DNA from: an uncultured Gammaproteobacteria bacterium
GTDB lineage: Bacteria > Pseudomonadota > Gammaproteobacteria > Pseudomonadales > UBA5518
Reading direction: 5' to 3'
Assembly: GCA_903928015.1 (NCBI GenBank)
Contig: CAIYPF010000211.1
Coordinates: 1-42,348 of the forward strand
DNA: 42,348 nucleotides
The notes beneath the pieces are model-generated. The model was not told the origin of the DNA. It ran no database searches and saw only the letters and a program-made list of their open reading frames with translations. Position numbers and translations under genes: made by a program. Numbering within the stretch: the stretch's first letter is position 1; every line of letters begins with the position of its first letter. Shown one piece after another: positions 1 through 8,865 of the stretch.

Positions 1-1019
1 GCCGCGTGCGCCTGCATCGCCTGCTCGAGGTTGCGGCGCCGGCGGTCACGCGGGTCAAGCGCACTTGCGATGCCCTGCATCGCCGATGCGCGGCTCAAAT
101 TCAATCCCACCAGATGCACGATCTGCGGATCTTCCAGATCGCTCACCACCGCAGGCGTGGCCCAGGCACCGAGCCGTGCGCGGCGCAGCCCCGGCGCGAA
201 ACGGTTCAGCCACGAGGAATAGGCTTTGGGCTTCAGCACACGGCGCATCAGGTCCGCGACGTTCAGGCCCGGCGAAAAGAAATCCTGCCCCGAGGGCTCG
301 AAGGTGGTGGGGTAGTCAGCATCCTTGAAGTAGTAATCCTTCGCGCGTTGCAGCAGCAGTGCCTCGAAGTCCGTGTTCCCGGTGGTGCGCGCGTAATCGA
401 TCATCTGCGAGAGCGCCCACGCGGTGTCGGGATGGATGCCCGTGCGCACGGGATAGGTCAGGCGCGGCAGATAACCCTCGGCCAGCGCCACGATGCGATC
501 CTCCAGCGGACGCAGGTTCGCGGCCCACGCGCGCGCTTCCGGGTCATCGAAGCCGCGCAGTTCCTGCGCGAGGCGCAGCAGCCACGCCCAGCCGTACATG
601 CGCTCGAAGCTCTGGTTGTATCGCGGCTCGAAGTAGGCAGCCTCGGCCAGGAGGTTTTCGGCCGTGAGATGCGCGGCGATGCGCGTGCGGATCACGGAGG
701 CCTCGGGCAGTGCCGGGTAAAGCCGCAGCAGACGCAGCAGCATCCAGTGCGCGTGCACCGATGAATGCCAGTCGAAATGCCCCCAGAACGCGGGGTGCAG
801 TGCGCGCGGGGTCTTGAGATCGGCGGGCCCGATGAGGAGCTCGTTGGGCTTGTTCGGGTACTCGCGGTCCAGCCCCGCGAGCGACATCCGTGCGAAATGC
901 GAGGCCTGTTCCATATCAACTCCCGGCGCCAGCGCCGCCCTCGCTTCGTTGCCAGAGAGCATTGCCAGCACACCCAGTACTAGCGCGGCAAGCCGCGCGA
1001 CAGCCGTTGTCACTCGCAT
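1..1019 (-). CDS. DUF2891 family exported protein, C-terminus cut by window edge
   Basis: Reading the minus strand from ATG at 1019 gives an uninterrupted frame running off the window start (about 339 codons seen, no stop). The first ~28 residues (MRVTTAVARLAALVLGVLAM, then a short AxA-like end at ARAALA) look like a Sec signal peptide. The body matches the DUF2891 family: FWGHFDWHSSVHAHWMLLRL near residues 79-98, then FEPRYNQSFERMYGWAWLLR, HPDTAWALSQMIDYAR and a FFSPGLNVADLMRRVL segment. Function is unknown; the conserved His/Trp motif and helical repeats resemble alpha/alpha-barrel carbohydrate enzymes, but that is inference. It is divergent from the SDR gene starting 55 bases away, so a shared promoter region is likely. 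The family call is based on remembered motifs. Confidence 0.8.
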   Translation of the reverse strand, partial: MRVTTAVARLAALVLGVLAMLSGNEARAALAPGVDMEQASHFARMSLAGLDREYPNKPNELLIGPADLKTPRALHPAFWGHFDWHSSVHAHWMLLRLLRLYPALPEASVIRTRIAAHLTAENLLAEAAYFEPRYNQSFERMYGWAWLLRLAQELRGFDDPEARAWAANLRPLEDRIVALAEGYLPRLTYPVRTGIHPDTAWALSQMIDYARTTGNTDFEALLLQRAKDYYFKDADYPTTFEPSGQDFFSPGLNVADLMRRVLKPKAYSSWLNRFAPGLRRARLGAWATPAVVSDLEDPQIVHLVGLNLSRASAMQGIASALDPRDRRRRNLEQAMQAHA

Positions 1020-1073
1020 CGCAGCTCCCGCGCGCCTATGATCCGGCCGGGATTCTGGACCGGTACCACGGGC

Positions 1074-1985
1074 ATGACAACGATGACGCGATTCAACGGC
1101 CGCAGCACGGCCGATCAGGTGCTTGCAGGACGCGACCTCTCCGCGCGGACGGTGCTGGTCACCGGCGCGAACGGCGGCATAGGTTTCGAGACGGCACGCG
1201 CACTCGCCGCCGCAGGTGCACGCGTGCTGCTCGGCTGCCGCAACCGCGCCGCGGGTGAAGACGCCGTTGCGCGCATTCGTGCCCGCCACCCGCAGGCACG
1301 TGCGGAATTCGTGGCACTGGATCTGGCCTCGCTCGCGAGCGTACGCGCGCTCTGCGCCACGCTCGCCGCGGACGCGCTGGACACCATCATCTGCAACGCC
1401 GGGCTGATGGCGCCGTCCTACGCGCTGACCGCAGAGGGCTTCGAAAAAACCGTGGGCGTGTGCCACGTCGGCCACTTCGCGCTGGTGAAGGGACTGCTCC
1501 CGCAACTCCTCGCCAGCGGCGCGCCACGCGTGGTGATGGTGGCGAGCGAGTCCCATCGCGCACCCGCCACGCTCGACTTCGACAACTTCCCCACGCGCGA
1601 GAAGGGCTACTTCGCCATGCGCTCCTACGGGCAAGCCAAGCTCTGCAACGTGCTGATGGCGAACGAACTGCAACGCCGCTACGGCGCGCAGGGGCTGATG
1701 GCCTGCTCGCTGCATCCGGGCACCATGGTGACCACCAACATCGGCAGCGAATCCGCGCTGGTGCGCTTTGCGATGAAACTGGTGAGCCCTTTCACCAAGG
1801 ACTGCAACCAGGGCGCCGCAACCTCGGTGTGGGCCGCGGTGCACGAGCCCGCAGCGGAACTGGGCGCGCAGTACCTGCGCGATTGCCGCATCGACCGCGC
1901 CACGCCGGAAGGACGCGATGCGCAGGTGGCGGGAAAATTGTGGGATCTCTCCGAGCGCTGGCTCGTCGAGCACGCGGCGCGCTGA
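1074..1985 (+). CDS. short-chain dehydrogenase/reductase (retinol-dehydrogenase/WWOX-like)
   Basis: 303-residue classical SDR. Visible motifs: the cofactor loop TGANGGIG, an NAG motif (CNAGLMAPSY), catalytic Ser in VMVASESHR, and the YGQAK catalytic Tyr/Lys pair followed by LCNVLMANELQRR. The long tail with a HPGTMVTTNI loop and a lid region resembles the retinol dehydrogenase/WW-domain oxidoreductase group, usually NADP-dependent acting on lipophilic alcohols or ketones; substrate cannot be read from sequence. No start has a strong ribosome site: ATG 1074 is chosen, with ATG 1083 and upstream ATG 1038 as alternatives. It converges on the P450 gene, only 6 bases separating the two stops, with no terminator hairpin between them. 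Confidence 0.88.
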   Translation: MTTMTRFNGRSTADQVLAGRDLSARTVLVTGANGGIGFETARALAAAGARVLLGCRNRAAGEDAVARIRARHPQARAEFVALDLASLASVRALCATLAADALDTIICNAGLMAPSYALTAEGFEKTVGVCHVGHFALVKGLLPQLLASGAPRVVMVASESHRAPATLDFDNFPTREKGYFAMRSYGQAKLCNVLMANELQRRYGAQGLMACSLHPGTMVTTNIGSESALVRFAMKLVSPFTKDCNQGAATSVWAAVHEPAAELGAQYLRDCRIDRATPEGRDAQVAGKLWDLSERWLVEHAAR

Positions 1986-1991
1986 ACGCCG

Positions 1992-3155
1992 CTACCAGCT
2001 CACGTCCAGCCGAGCCGGGCCGCGCAGCAGCGCGCCGCGCGGCTCGGCCTGCGCCGCATCGACGAGACGCAGGCCGGGCAAGCGTTCCATCAATACGTCC
2101 AGTGCCACGCTTAACTGCCGGCGAGCCAGGTGCATGCCCGGGCACAGTCGCGGCCCCGGCCCGAAGCTGAGCAGCTTGCGGCTGCTGTCGCGGTGGATGT
2201 CGAATCGGTCGCCGTCTTCGAAGACAGCGGGATCGCGGTTGGCGGCGGCCATCGCGAAGAGCGTGAAGCTGGACGGCGGGATCTTCACGCCGCAGAACTC
2301 CACCGGATGCGGCGCGGACATCCGCGGCAGCACCGCCACCGGCGTTTCCCAGCGCAGCAACTCCTCCATGGCATTGGCGCGCAGACCGGGCTCGGCACGC
2401 AGCTGATCCCAGAGCGAGGGCTCCCTGAGCAGCGCCCACAGCAGATTGCCGAGCGCATCCGTGGTGGTGGAGGCACCCGCGCTGAAGAGCAGCCGGATGT
2501 GGGCGAGGATCTCCTCGTCGTCCAGCCGATGACCATCGGCATCCGCCAGCACGAGACCGGAGATCACGTCATCACGCGGCTCGCGGCGGCGCTCGGCGAT
2601 GATCGGTGCGAGGTACTCGTTGATCAGCGCGGCGCAGCGGCGCGAATGCTCCGGATCACGGGGGAATTCGAGGAAGCCCACCGCCCAGTCGCGGAACACG
2701 TCCTCACGCCACGGCGGAATGCCGAGCATGCGGCTGATCACGAGGAAGGCCACGCGGTGCGTGAAGGCCTCGGCGAGGTCGGCGCTGCGCGCGCCCTGCA
2801 GCCGGTCTATCAGCTCGTGCGCGATCCGCGCGAGCCCCTCCTGTTCCATCGCCTCGACGGCACTCGAGCGAAAGGCCGGCGTGGCAAGCCGGCGATAGAG
2901 CCGGTGCTGCTCGTCCTCCATGGTCTGGAAGGTAACGCCCTGCACGGGTTCGATGGTGATGCGGTAGGCATCCGCGGGCGGGAAGCGTTCGTTGTCCTTG
3001 AAGGCCTCGGCAAGCGCGGCGTGGCCCGTGATCACGAAGGCCTCGCGCCCGCCGAAACGCGCGGGCGTCACGGGGTGCTGCGCGCGCATTGCGGCGAGCG
3101 TGCCGTGCAACTGCTCGCCGGGGAGGAGTTCCGCCGCGAAGTCGATGCTCATCAT
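1992..3155 (-). CDS. cytochrome P450
   Basis: Soluble bacterial P450 of about 387 residues. Seen directly: the I-helix oxygen-activation motif AGASTT (in LFSAGASTTTDALGNLLW), the K-helix ExxR motif in EELLRWE, and the heme-binding loop FGPGPRLCPG with the cysteine ligand at about residue 338. No transmembrane anchor is present, so it needs separate ferredoxin and reductase partners, which are not adjacent. The start is ATG 3155 (or ATG 3152) because AGGAG lies 5-8 bases upstream; an in-frame GTG at 3161 overlaps that site. It is the last gene of a minus-strand run SDR, GGT, M2 peptidase, P450 with gaps of 22, 42 and 49 bases. Substrate is unknown. Confidence 0.93.
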   Translation of the reverse strand: MMSIDFAAELLPGEQLHGTLAAMRAQHPVTPARFGGREAFVITGHAALAEAFKDNERFPPADAYRITIEPVQGVTFQTMEDEQHRLYRRLATPAFRSSAVEAMEQEGLARIAHELIDRLQGARSADLAEAFTHRVAFLVISRMLGIPPWREDVFRDWAVGFLEFPRDPEHSRRCAALINEYLAPIIAERRREPRDDVISGLVLADADGHRLDDEEILAHIRLLFSAGASTTTDALGNLLWALLREPSLWDQLRAEPGLRANAMEELLRWETPVAVLPRMSAPHPVEFCGVKIPPSSFTLFAMAAANRDPAVFEDGDRFDIHRDSSRKLLSFGPGPRLCPGMHLARRQLSVALDVLMERLPGLRLVDAAQAEPRGALLRGPARLDVSW

Positions 3156-3204
3156 GCTCACTCCTGGCTCTATCAGCGGGACGAGGCCCGCGACCTTGCG
3201 GCTC

Positions 3205-5040
3205 TCACCACCCGCACTGCTGCCCTTTGTTCTGCTCTTCCAGCCACGTCTGCAGCGGCGCGAAATACGCCACCACCGCCTTGCCGCTCATATCGGGCGA
3301 GCCGGCGAAGGCCTCAAGTGCCTCGGGCCACGGGCGCGAGCGGCCCATCTCGAGCATGGCGTTCAGCTTCGCGCCCACTTCCTTGTTGCCGTAGAACGAG
3401 CAGCGGTGCAGCGGACCTTGGGAGCCCGCGATCTCGCAGGCCTTCTGGTAGAACTGGAACTGCAGGAGGCGCGCGAGGAAGTAGCGCGCATAGGGCGTGT
3501 TGCCCGGGATATGGAACTTGGCGCCCGGATCGAAATCTTCCTCGCTGCGCGGCACCGGCGAGACAACGCCCATGTACTTGAGCCGCAGATCCGTCCACCC
3601 CTTGTTCATCTGATCCACCGGGATGCTGCCGTCGAAAACGCCCCAGCGCCATTTGTCGACGAGCAGGGTCCACGGCAGGCCAGGCACTTTCTCGAGCGCC
3701 TGCCGGAGCAGCAAGCCGATATCGCGCGATGCGTCCGGCACGTTGGACTTGTCGAGCAAGCCGATCTGGACCAGATATTCCGGCGTGACCGAGAGCGCGA
3801 TCATGTCGCCGATCGCCTCGTGGAAGCCGTCGTTCGCGCTGCCCAGATAGAGGTAGGGCTGCTTGTTGTAGGCGCGCTGATAGAAGTTGTGGCCGAGCTC
3901 GTGGTGCACCGTCACGAAATCGCTGGCATTGACCATCGTGCACATCTTTATGCGCAGGTCGTCCTTGTTGTCGAGATCCCAGGCCGAGGCGTGGCAGATC
4001 ACTTCGCGGTCACGGGGTTTGATGATCTGCGAGCGCGACCAGAAGGTGTCGGGCAGCGGTGCAAAGCCAAGCGAGGTGAAGAAATTCTCGCCGCTCTTCA
4101 CGACCTTCACCGCATCGTAGTTTTTCTTCACGAGGAGATCGGTGAGGTCGTAGCCGATGTCGCCCGCGCCTGCGGGAGCGGCGATGTCATAGATGGAGTC
4201 CCACTCCTGGGCCCACATGTTTCCCAGAAGGTCGGCGCGTATGGGGCCGCTGGCCGGTTGCACGGCATCGCCGTACTTCTGGTTCAGCTTGCGGCGCGTG
4301 TAGCAGTGCAGCTGGTCGTAGAGCGGTTTCACCTCGCCCCAGAGGGAATCCGTGAGCACGGCGAATTCCTCGGGCTTCATGTCGTAGTTGGAGCGCCACA
4401 TCGCGCCCAGGTCCGCAAAGCCGAGTTCCTTCGCACCCTGGTTGGCGATGCCGACCAGACGCACGTAGTCCGCGCGCATGGGCTTGCCCACGGCGTGCCA
4501 TGAAGTCCACATCTCTTTCAGCACTTCCGGGTCGCGCTCGGTGCCCATCAGCGCTTCGAGTTCAACTCCCGGTGTAGGCACTCCCTTGTAGGTGCCCTTG
4601 CCTTTGCCGTAGGCGGACTGCAGCCCCGTGGCGAGCGTGGCGAGCTCTTCCGCCGCGCCCGGGGCCGAGGGCGCGGGCAGCACGATCATCTGCTTCAGCG
4701 TGTCGAGCTTGCGGCGCGTGTCGAACGAGAGCCCCTGCACGGCATCAAAGCGCGCAGCGTCCTTGGCGTAGCGCACGGACTTCTGCACGCTCTCCGCGCC
4801 CACGCGGGCCGAGAGCCAGTCGGTGTCGTCGGTGATGTAGGTGGAATTGATCCAGGCCACCTTGGCTTCGTACTCGGCGAAATCACCGAGGCTTTTCTCG
4901 GCCTCCTGCACGAAGGCATCGGCCTCGGCAGCGGTGGGCGCAGCAGCGGCAGGAGCGGCCGCAACGCTCTCTTCCTTTTTGGCGCAGCCGGCGATGAGAG
5001 AGGCGCAGGCAATGGCGAGCGCAAGGGAACGGATCGTCAT
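3205..5040 (-). CDS. M2 family (ACE-like) peptidyl-dipeptidase lipoprotein
   Basis: 611-residue zinc metallopeptidase of the angiotensin-converting-enzyme family. It carries the gluzincin motif HELGH (His380, Glu381, His384) and the third ligand Glu408 in GFHEAIGD, exactly 24 residues after the second His as in ACE. The N-terminus is a lipoprotein signal with lipobox LIAGC, followed by an Ala/Pro-rich tether, so it should sit in the periplasm anchored to a membrane. Family members remove dipeptides from peptide C-termini. Start ATG 5040 has AGGA 8 bases upstream. It follows the GGT gene by 42 bases and precedes the P450 by 49, suggesting one transcript. Length is normal for one ACE domain. 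Confidence 0.95.
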   Translation of the reverse strand: MTIRSLALAIACASLIAGCAKKEESVAAAPAAAAPTAAEADAFVQEAEKSLGDFAEYEAKVAWINSTYITDDTDWLSARVGAESVQKSVRYAKDAARFDAVQGLSFDTRRKLDTLKQMIVLPAPSAPGAAEELATLATGLQSAYGKGKGTYKGVPTPGVELEALMGTERDPEVLKEMWTSWHAVGKPMRADYVRLVGIANQGAKELGFADLGAMWRSNYDMKPEEFAVLTDSLWGEVKPLYDQLHCYTRRKLNQKYGDAVQPASGPIRADLLGNMWAQEWDSIYDIAAPAGAGDIGYDLTDLLVKKNYDAVKVVKSGENFFTSLGFAPLPDTFWSRSQIIKPRDREVICHASAWDLDNKDDLRIKMCTMVNASDFVTVHHELGHNFYQRAYNKQPYLYLGSANDGFHEAIGDMIALSVTPEYLVQIGLLDKSNVPDASRDIGLLLRQALEKVPGLPWTLLVDKWRWGVFDGSIPVDQMNKGWTDLRLKYMGVVSPVPRSEEDFDPGAKFHIPGNTPYARYFLARLLQFQFYQKACEIAGSQGPLHRCSFYGNKEVGAKLNAMLEMGRSRPWPEALEAFAGSPDMSGKAVVAYFAPLQTWLEEQNKGQQCGW

Positions 5041-5082
5041 GGTGTAGTCCTGTTGTTGCTCTGGAGATGGCGCTGAGCGGCG

Positions 5083-6783
5083 TCAGTAACCCGCTGCCTG
5101 CCCGTCGAAACGCGACTCCGACGCGCCGAGGTACACGTCCTCGGCGGCATCGTAACGGATGGCCTGATAGCCACCGTAATTGCCGGGGGCACGGCGGATG
5201 CGGTGGCCCAGTGCAGCAAGTGCCTTCGCCACGTCATCGCCATATCCGGTCTCGAGGAAAACCTCGCCGCCATTGCTGATCGGGATGCCCACGCCGGGAT
5301 CGGTGGAGCCCTCGTGGCGCCAGCGCGGCGCATCGCCCGCCTCCTGTGCGTTCATGCCGTAGTCGTGCATGTTCACGAGGATCTGCGTGTGACCCTGCGG
5401 CTGCATGTCGCCACCCATCACGCCGTAGCTCATCCACGGCTGGCCGTCCTTCGTGATGAACGCGGGGATGATGGTGTGGAACGGGCGCTTGTGCGGCGCG
5501 AAGGCGTTGGGGTGCGCGGGATCGAGGTTGAACATCTGCCCCCGATCGTGCAGCACGAAACCCAGCCCGTGCGGCGTCATCCCCGAGCCCATGCCCTGAT
5601 AGTTGCTCTGGATCAGCGAGACCATGTTGCGCTCGCTGTCTGCCACCGTGAGATAGACCGTATCCGCGCCAGGCTTCGGCATGCCCGGGCCGGGCCGCAG
5701 CGCTGCCGCGTCTTCCTTGATGAGTGCGCGGCGCTCCGCGGCGTATTCCTTCGAGATGAGCCACTCCACCGGCACCTTGGCGAACTGCGGATCGGCGTAC
5801 CAGCGGCCGCGATCCTCGTAGGCGAGCTTCTTGGCCTCGAGCATCCAGTGCAGCGCCTTCGGCGAGCCGAATCCCGCGCCCGCGAGATCGAAGCCCTCGA
5901 GGATGTTGAGAATCTGCAGCGCAGCGATGCCCTGCCCGTTGGGCGGCAACTCCCAGAGATCGAGCCCGCGGTAGTTGGTGGAGAGGGGCTCGACCCACTC
6001 GGCGTGGTGATCCGCGAGATCGCGCATGCCGAGGTAGCCACCCTGCTCCTTCATATAGGCAGTTATGCGCTCCGCGATCTCGCCTTTGTAAAAGACGTCG
6101 CGGCCGCCGCGGGCGATCTTGTCGAGCGTTGCGGCCAGGAAAGGGTTGCGGAAGCGCTCGCCTTTCAGCGGCGCGCGCCCCTTCGGCATGAAGATCGGAG
6201 CGTAGCCGGGGTAGTCCTTCAGCAAGGCGGCATCATCTGCCCAGCCGGCAGCGATCACCTCGCTCAGGTGGAAGCCCTCCGTCGCGTAGGCGATGGCGGG
6301 GTCGAGGATATCGGTCATGGGCAACTTGCCGAAGCGCCCGTGCAGCGTGAACCATCCGTCCACACAGCCCGGCACCGTGACCGGCAGCGGCCCGTAGGGC
6401 GGCATCACCTTCACTTTGCTGCGCAGCTCGTCGAGCGAGAGCGAATAGGGCGAACGCCCGCTTCCGTTGAGGCCATGGAGGCGCTTCTCGCGCGCGTCCC
6501 ACACGATGGCAAAGAGATCGCCGCCGATGCCTGCTCCCGTGGGCTCGGTCAGACCGAGCACGGCGTCTGCGGCGATGGCTGCATCCACCGCGCTGCCGCC
6601 TTTCTGCAGGATGCGCAGCGCCGCCTGCGTGGCGAGCGGCTGGCTGGTGGCTGCCATGCCGTGGCGGGCGATCACTTCCGAGCGCGTGGCGAAGGGCCGG
6701 CCGACATAGCGATCCCCGCCACGCGCGAGCGGTGCAGCCATCAATGCGAGCGAGCCTTGCACGAAGCGGCGTCTGGTAGGCAT
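5083..6783 (-). CDS. ggt: gamma-glutamyltransferase, Tat-exported
   Basis: 566-residue Ntn-hydrolase of the gamma-glutamyltranspeptidase family, which splits or transfers the gamma-glutamyl group of glutathione and similar peptides in the periplasm. Conserved blocks: GGSAVDAAIAADAVLGLTEP and GIGGDLFAIVWD near the N-terminus, LPPNGQGIAALQILNILEGF, and the autoprocessing site with the nucleophile Thr375 in GADTVYLTVAD, followed by GSGMTPHGLGFVLHDRG and MGGDMQPQGHTQILVNM. The N-terminus has a twin-arginine motif (TRRRFVQG) before a hydrophobic stretch. ATG 6783 is chosen because GAGGAG lies about 10 bases upstream and it begins the Tat signal; the frame stays open upstream to 6867 but would overlap the preceding gene. 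Second gene of the four-gene minus-strand run. Confidence 0.93.
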   Translation of the reverse strand: MPTRRRFVQGSLALMAAPLARGGDRYVGRPFATRSEVIARHGMAATSQPLATQAALRILQKGGSAVDAAIAADAVLGLTEPTGAGIGGDLFAIVWDAREKRLHGLNGSGRSPYSLSLDELRSKVKVMPPYGPLPVTVPGCVDGWFTLHGRFGKLPMTDILDPAIAYATEGFHLSEVIAAGWADDAALLKDYPGYAPIFMPKGRAPLKGERFRNPFLAATLDKIARGGRDVFYKGEIAERITAYMKEQGGYLGMRDLADHHAEWVEPLSTNYRGLDLWELPPNGQGIAALQILNILEGFDLAGAGFGSPKALHWMLEAKKLAYEDRGRWYADPQFAKVPVEWLISKEYAAERRALIKEDAAALRPGPGMPKPGADTVYLTVADSERNMVSLIQSNYQGMGSGMTPHGLGFVLHDRGQMFNLDPAHPNAFAPHKRPFHTIIPAFITKDGQPWMSYGVMGGDMQPQGHTQILVNMHDYGMNAQEAGDAPRWRHEGSTDPGVGIPISNGGEVFLETGYGDDVAKALAALGHRIRRAPGNYGGYQAIRYDAAEDVYLGASESRFDGQAAGY

Positions 6784-6805
6784 GCGGAGTTTCTCCTCGG
6801 GGGGT

Positions 6806-7570
6806 TCAGCCGCGGAATCGCGGCGAGGTGAGCGCAGTAAGGCCGCCATCGATGGGGAGGGCAGCACCCGTTATGAATCCGGCTGCATCGCTGGCTATGA
6901 AGGTGACCAGCTCCGCGATCTCGGAGGGCTGACCCACGCGGCCGAGCGGATGCAGCAAGGCGAGCGGGCTGCCGGGCGAGGTATCAATGCCCACCATGCC
7001 CGTAGCGACCGCGCCGGGGCAGATGGCGTTCACCCGGATGCCCCAGGGGGCCATCTCGCCGGCTGCAGCCTGCACAAGGCCGATCAGTCCGTGCTTCGAG
7101 GCCGAGTATCCGGCCAGGGCCGCATCCGCACGCAAGGCAACGCTGGACGCCGTGACAACGATTGCGCCACCGCCGGCGCGGCGCAACGCGGGCACCACGG
7201 CGCGCATGCCGAGATACACGCCCTTCAGGTTGACGGCGATCAGGGCATCGAAATCCTCGGGGCTGGTATCCATCACGCCACCACGGCGCAAGATACCGGC
7301 GTTGAGGAAGGCAGCATCGAGGCGCCCGAAGGCAGCTTCAGCGGCCTCGACCAGGGCCAGATTGGAAGACTCATCGCGCACATCCACTGCGCGGGCAAGC
7401 GCGCGTCCTCCGGCGGCCTCAACCTGCGCAGCGGTCTCGCCAGCTGCGGCCGCGTCGATATCCGCGCAGGCAACGGCCGCTCCCCGGGCGGCAAAGGCCA
7501 GTGCGGCCGCACGCCCTATGCCGCCGCCTGCGCCGGTGACCAGCACCGCCTTTCCCGTGTAGTCCTGCAT
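6806..7570 (-). CDS. short-chain dehydrogenase/reductase
   Basis: 254-residue classical SDR: cofactor loop TGAGGGIG at about residues 12-19, acidic residue after strand 2 (CADID) suggesting NAD preference, NAGIL motif, catalytic Ser in VVTASSVAL, YSASK Tyr/Lys pair, CPGAV loop, and the C-terminal FITGAALPIDGG typical of the family. ATG 7570 (MQDYTGKAVLVTG) is taken as the start since SDRs begin at this point; a longer frame to 7639 adds 23 atypical residues. It appears to be the first gene of a run with GGT, M2 peptidase and P450 (22-base gap to GGT), and is divergent from mshI. Substrate unknown. Confidence 0.88.
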   Translation of the reverse strand: MQDYTGKAVLVTGAGGGIGRAAALAFAARGAAVACADIDAAAAGETAAQVEAAGGRALARAVDVRDESSNLALVEAAEAAFGRLDAAFLNAGILRRGGVMDTSPEDFDALIAVNLKGVYLGMRAVVPALRRAGGGAIVVTASSVALRADAALAGYSASKHGLIGLVQAAAGEMAPWGIRVNAICPGAVATGMVGIDTSPGSPLALLHPLGRVGQPSEIAELVTFIASDAAGFITGAALPIDGGLTALTSPRFRG

Positions 7571-7704
7571 GACCCTGAAAGCCACCGTGGAATCTATTCG
7601 CCACAGACTAACCGAAGCCCCTTCTCTACGCCCATACATGGTCTATGCTGTCGCAGATGCCCGTCTAGCGGCTGTTAAGCCTTGTTTTGAGTAGGGGATT
7701 CCGG
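7571..7704. promoter_or_regulatory. divergent intergenic region upstream of SDR and mshI
   Basis: This 134-base gap separates the minus-strand SDR run from the plus-strand MSHA locus and must carry promoters for both if each is an independent transcript. It is visibly more AT-rich than its flanks. A TATGCT hexamer near 7642 could be a -10 box for the MSHA locus, but I find no matching -35 box and no sigma-54 element with correct spacing. AGGGG just before GTG 7705 is the likely mshI ribosome site. Confidence 0.4.
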
Positions 7705-8865
7705 GTGTTCGATTGGCTCCGACGCAGGCATGAAACGCAGCGGCGTCTGTCGGTGTATCCGACAGCGAACGGACTGTCGCTTGCGTTGACCGACCGCGAC
7801 GAAAGCGGCGCCTTGGTTATCCGTTGGGTGGAGCACCTCGGCCTCGACCCCCTGGGTCTGGATGCAGGGCTTACCCTGGACATCGATGACCTCCCTCCAG
7901 ACACCGGGCCCGACCGGCGCGCAGAGCAGCGCGGCGGCCAGGATCGCCGCGGCCCGGACCGTCGCGGCAATGACCGCCGCAGCGCTGACCGCCGCCAGGG
8001 CGACAGGCGCCAGCAAAAGGCCCTGGCACTTTCTGCCTCGCGCGCGGACGCCGCGCCTCCAAACCCGAAGATGGTGGAACTCCTGCAGCGCATCGTGCGC
8101 GAGCGCGATCTGCGCAACGTCCCCTGCACCGGCCTGCTGCGCAGCGGGGACTACAGCCTGGTACTGCTCGACTCGCTCGCCCTGCCCGCATCGGAGATCC
8201 GCGGCGCAGTGCGCTGGCAACTGCGTGAGCTGATCGACTTCCCCGCCGAGGAATCCGTGATCGACGTCTTCGACGTGCCGGAACCCGATGGCCATACGGC
8301 CAGGCGCATGTACGCCGTAGCTGCCCGCCGGGAGCGGGTGCAGCAACTCGTGAACCTCCTCAACCTGGCGGACCTCGAGATCAGGGCGATCGACATACCC
8401 GAACTCGCGCTGCGCAACATTGCGGCGCTTCTGCCCGAGGACGAGGGCGGGGTTGCGCTGATCTCGCTCGACCGCCAGCAAGGTCTGATGACCGTCACGA
8501 GACAGGAGTCGCTCTACTTTGCGCGGCGCGTGGATTGCGGCACCGAGCGTCTGCTCACCGCCGCAAGCGGCGAAGAGCTCACTCCGGCGCTGGAAAGTCT
8601 CCTTGATGGCCTCATCATCGAGGTGCAGAGATCCCTCGATTTCTACGAGCGCAACTTCAACCAGGCACCGGTCACGGCCATCGTCTTCGCGCCCGTACCG
8701 GGCGTCACCAGACAACTCTGCGACTACATGCAGGCGCAACTCGGCGTGCCCGTGCGCTGGCTGGACGTGGCGGCAGAGTGCGATGTGGACGTCCCCGACT
8801 CCCTGCTGCTGGAAGGCATCAGCGTGCTAGGCGCGGCCCTGCGAGAGGAGCAGGTCACGCTATGA
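7705..8865 (+). CDS. mshI: MSHA biogenesis protein MshI (PilM-like)
   Basis: 386-residue PilM-like cytoplasmic actin-fold protein, first gene of the MSHA pilus locus. The GTG at 7705 is preferred: AGGGG lies 7 bases upstream and the product then begins MFDWLRRRHETQRRL, the usual MshI style (short aromatic/basic start, then strand RLSVYPTANGLSLAL). A TTG at 7687 would add six residues. Body segments such as VRWQLRELIDFPAEESVIDVFD, RRERVQQLVNLLNLADLEIRAIDIPELALRNI and a C-terminal LLLEGISVLGAAL fit the family. Unusual feature: residues 70-104 hold an arginine-rich insertion with six DRR units (separate entry). The stop overlaps the next start (ATGA). Confidence 0.88.
   Translation: MFDWLRRRHETQRRLSVYPTANGLSLALTDRDESGALVIRWVEHLGLDPLGLDAGLTLDIDDLPPDTGPDRRAEQRGGQDRRGPDRRGNDRRSADRRQGDRRQQKALALSASRADAAPPNPKMVELLQRIVRERDLRNVPCTGLLRSGDYSLVLLDSLALPASEIRGAVRWQLRELIDFPAEESVIDVFDVPEPDGHTARRMYAVAARRERVQQLVNLLNLADLEIRAIDIPELALRNIAALLPEDEGGVALISLDRQQGLMTVTRQESLYFARRVDCGTERLLTAASGEELTPALESLLDGLIIEVQRSLDFYERNFNQAPVTAIVFAPVPGVTRQLCDYMQAQLGVPVRWLDVAAECDVDVPDSLLLEGISVLGAALREEQVTL
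7912..8016 (+). repeat. DRRxx pentapeptide repeat inside mshI
   Basis: Inside mshI the codons encode DRR six times; the last five are spaced exactly five residues apart (DRRGP, DRRGN, DRRSA, DRRQG, DRRQQ), the first lies ten residues earlier. The segment falls in a loop after the N-terminal beta strands. It is highly charged and probably disordered or helical. The DNA shows degenerate 15-base units built on GACCGCCGC-like codons, so slippage expansion is plausible. Confidence 0.85.

Noticed and set aside
1986..1991. Terminator between the convergent SDR and P450 genes
   Set aside because: Only six bases separate the stops and no stem-loop with a T-run is present on either strand.
5203..6831. 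Plus-strand open frame of 542 codons opposite the GGT gene
   Set aside because: The minus frame holds a complete gamma-glutamyltransferase with Tat signal and catalytic Thr; the plus frame is a codon-bias shadow.
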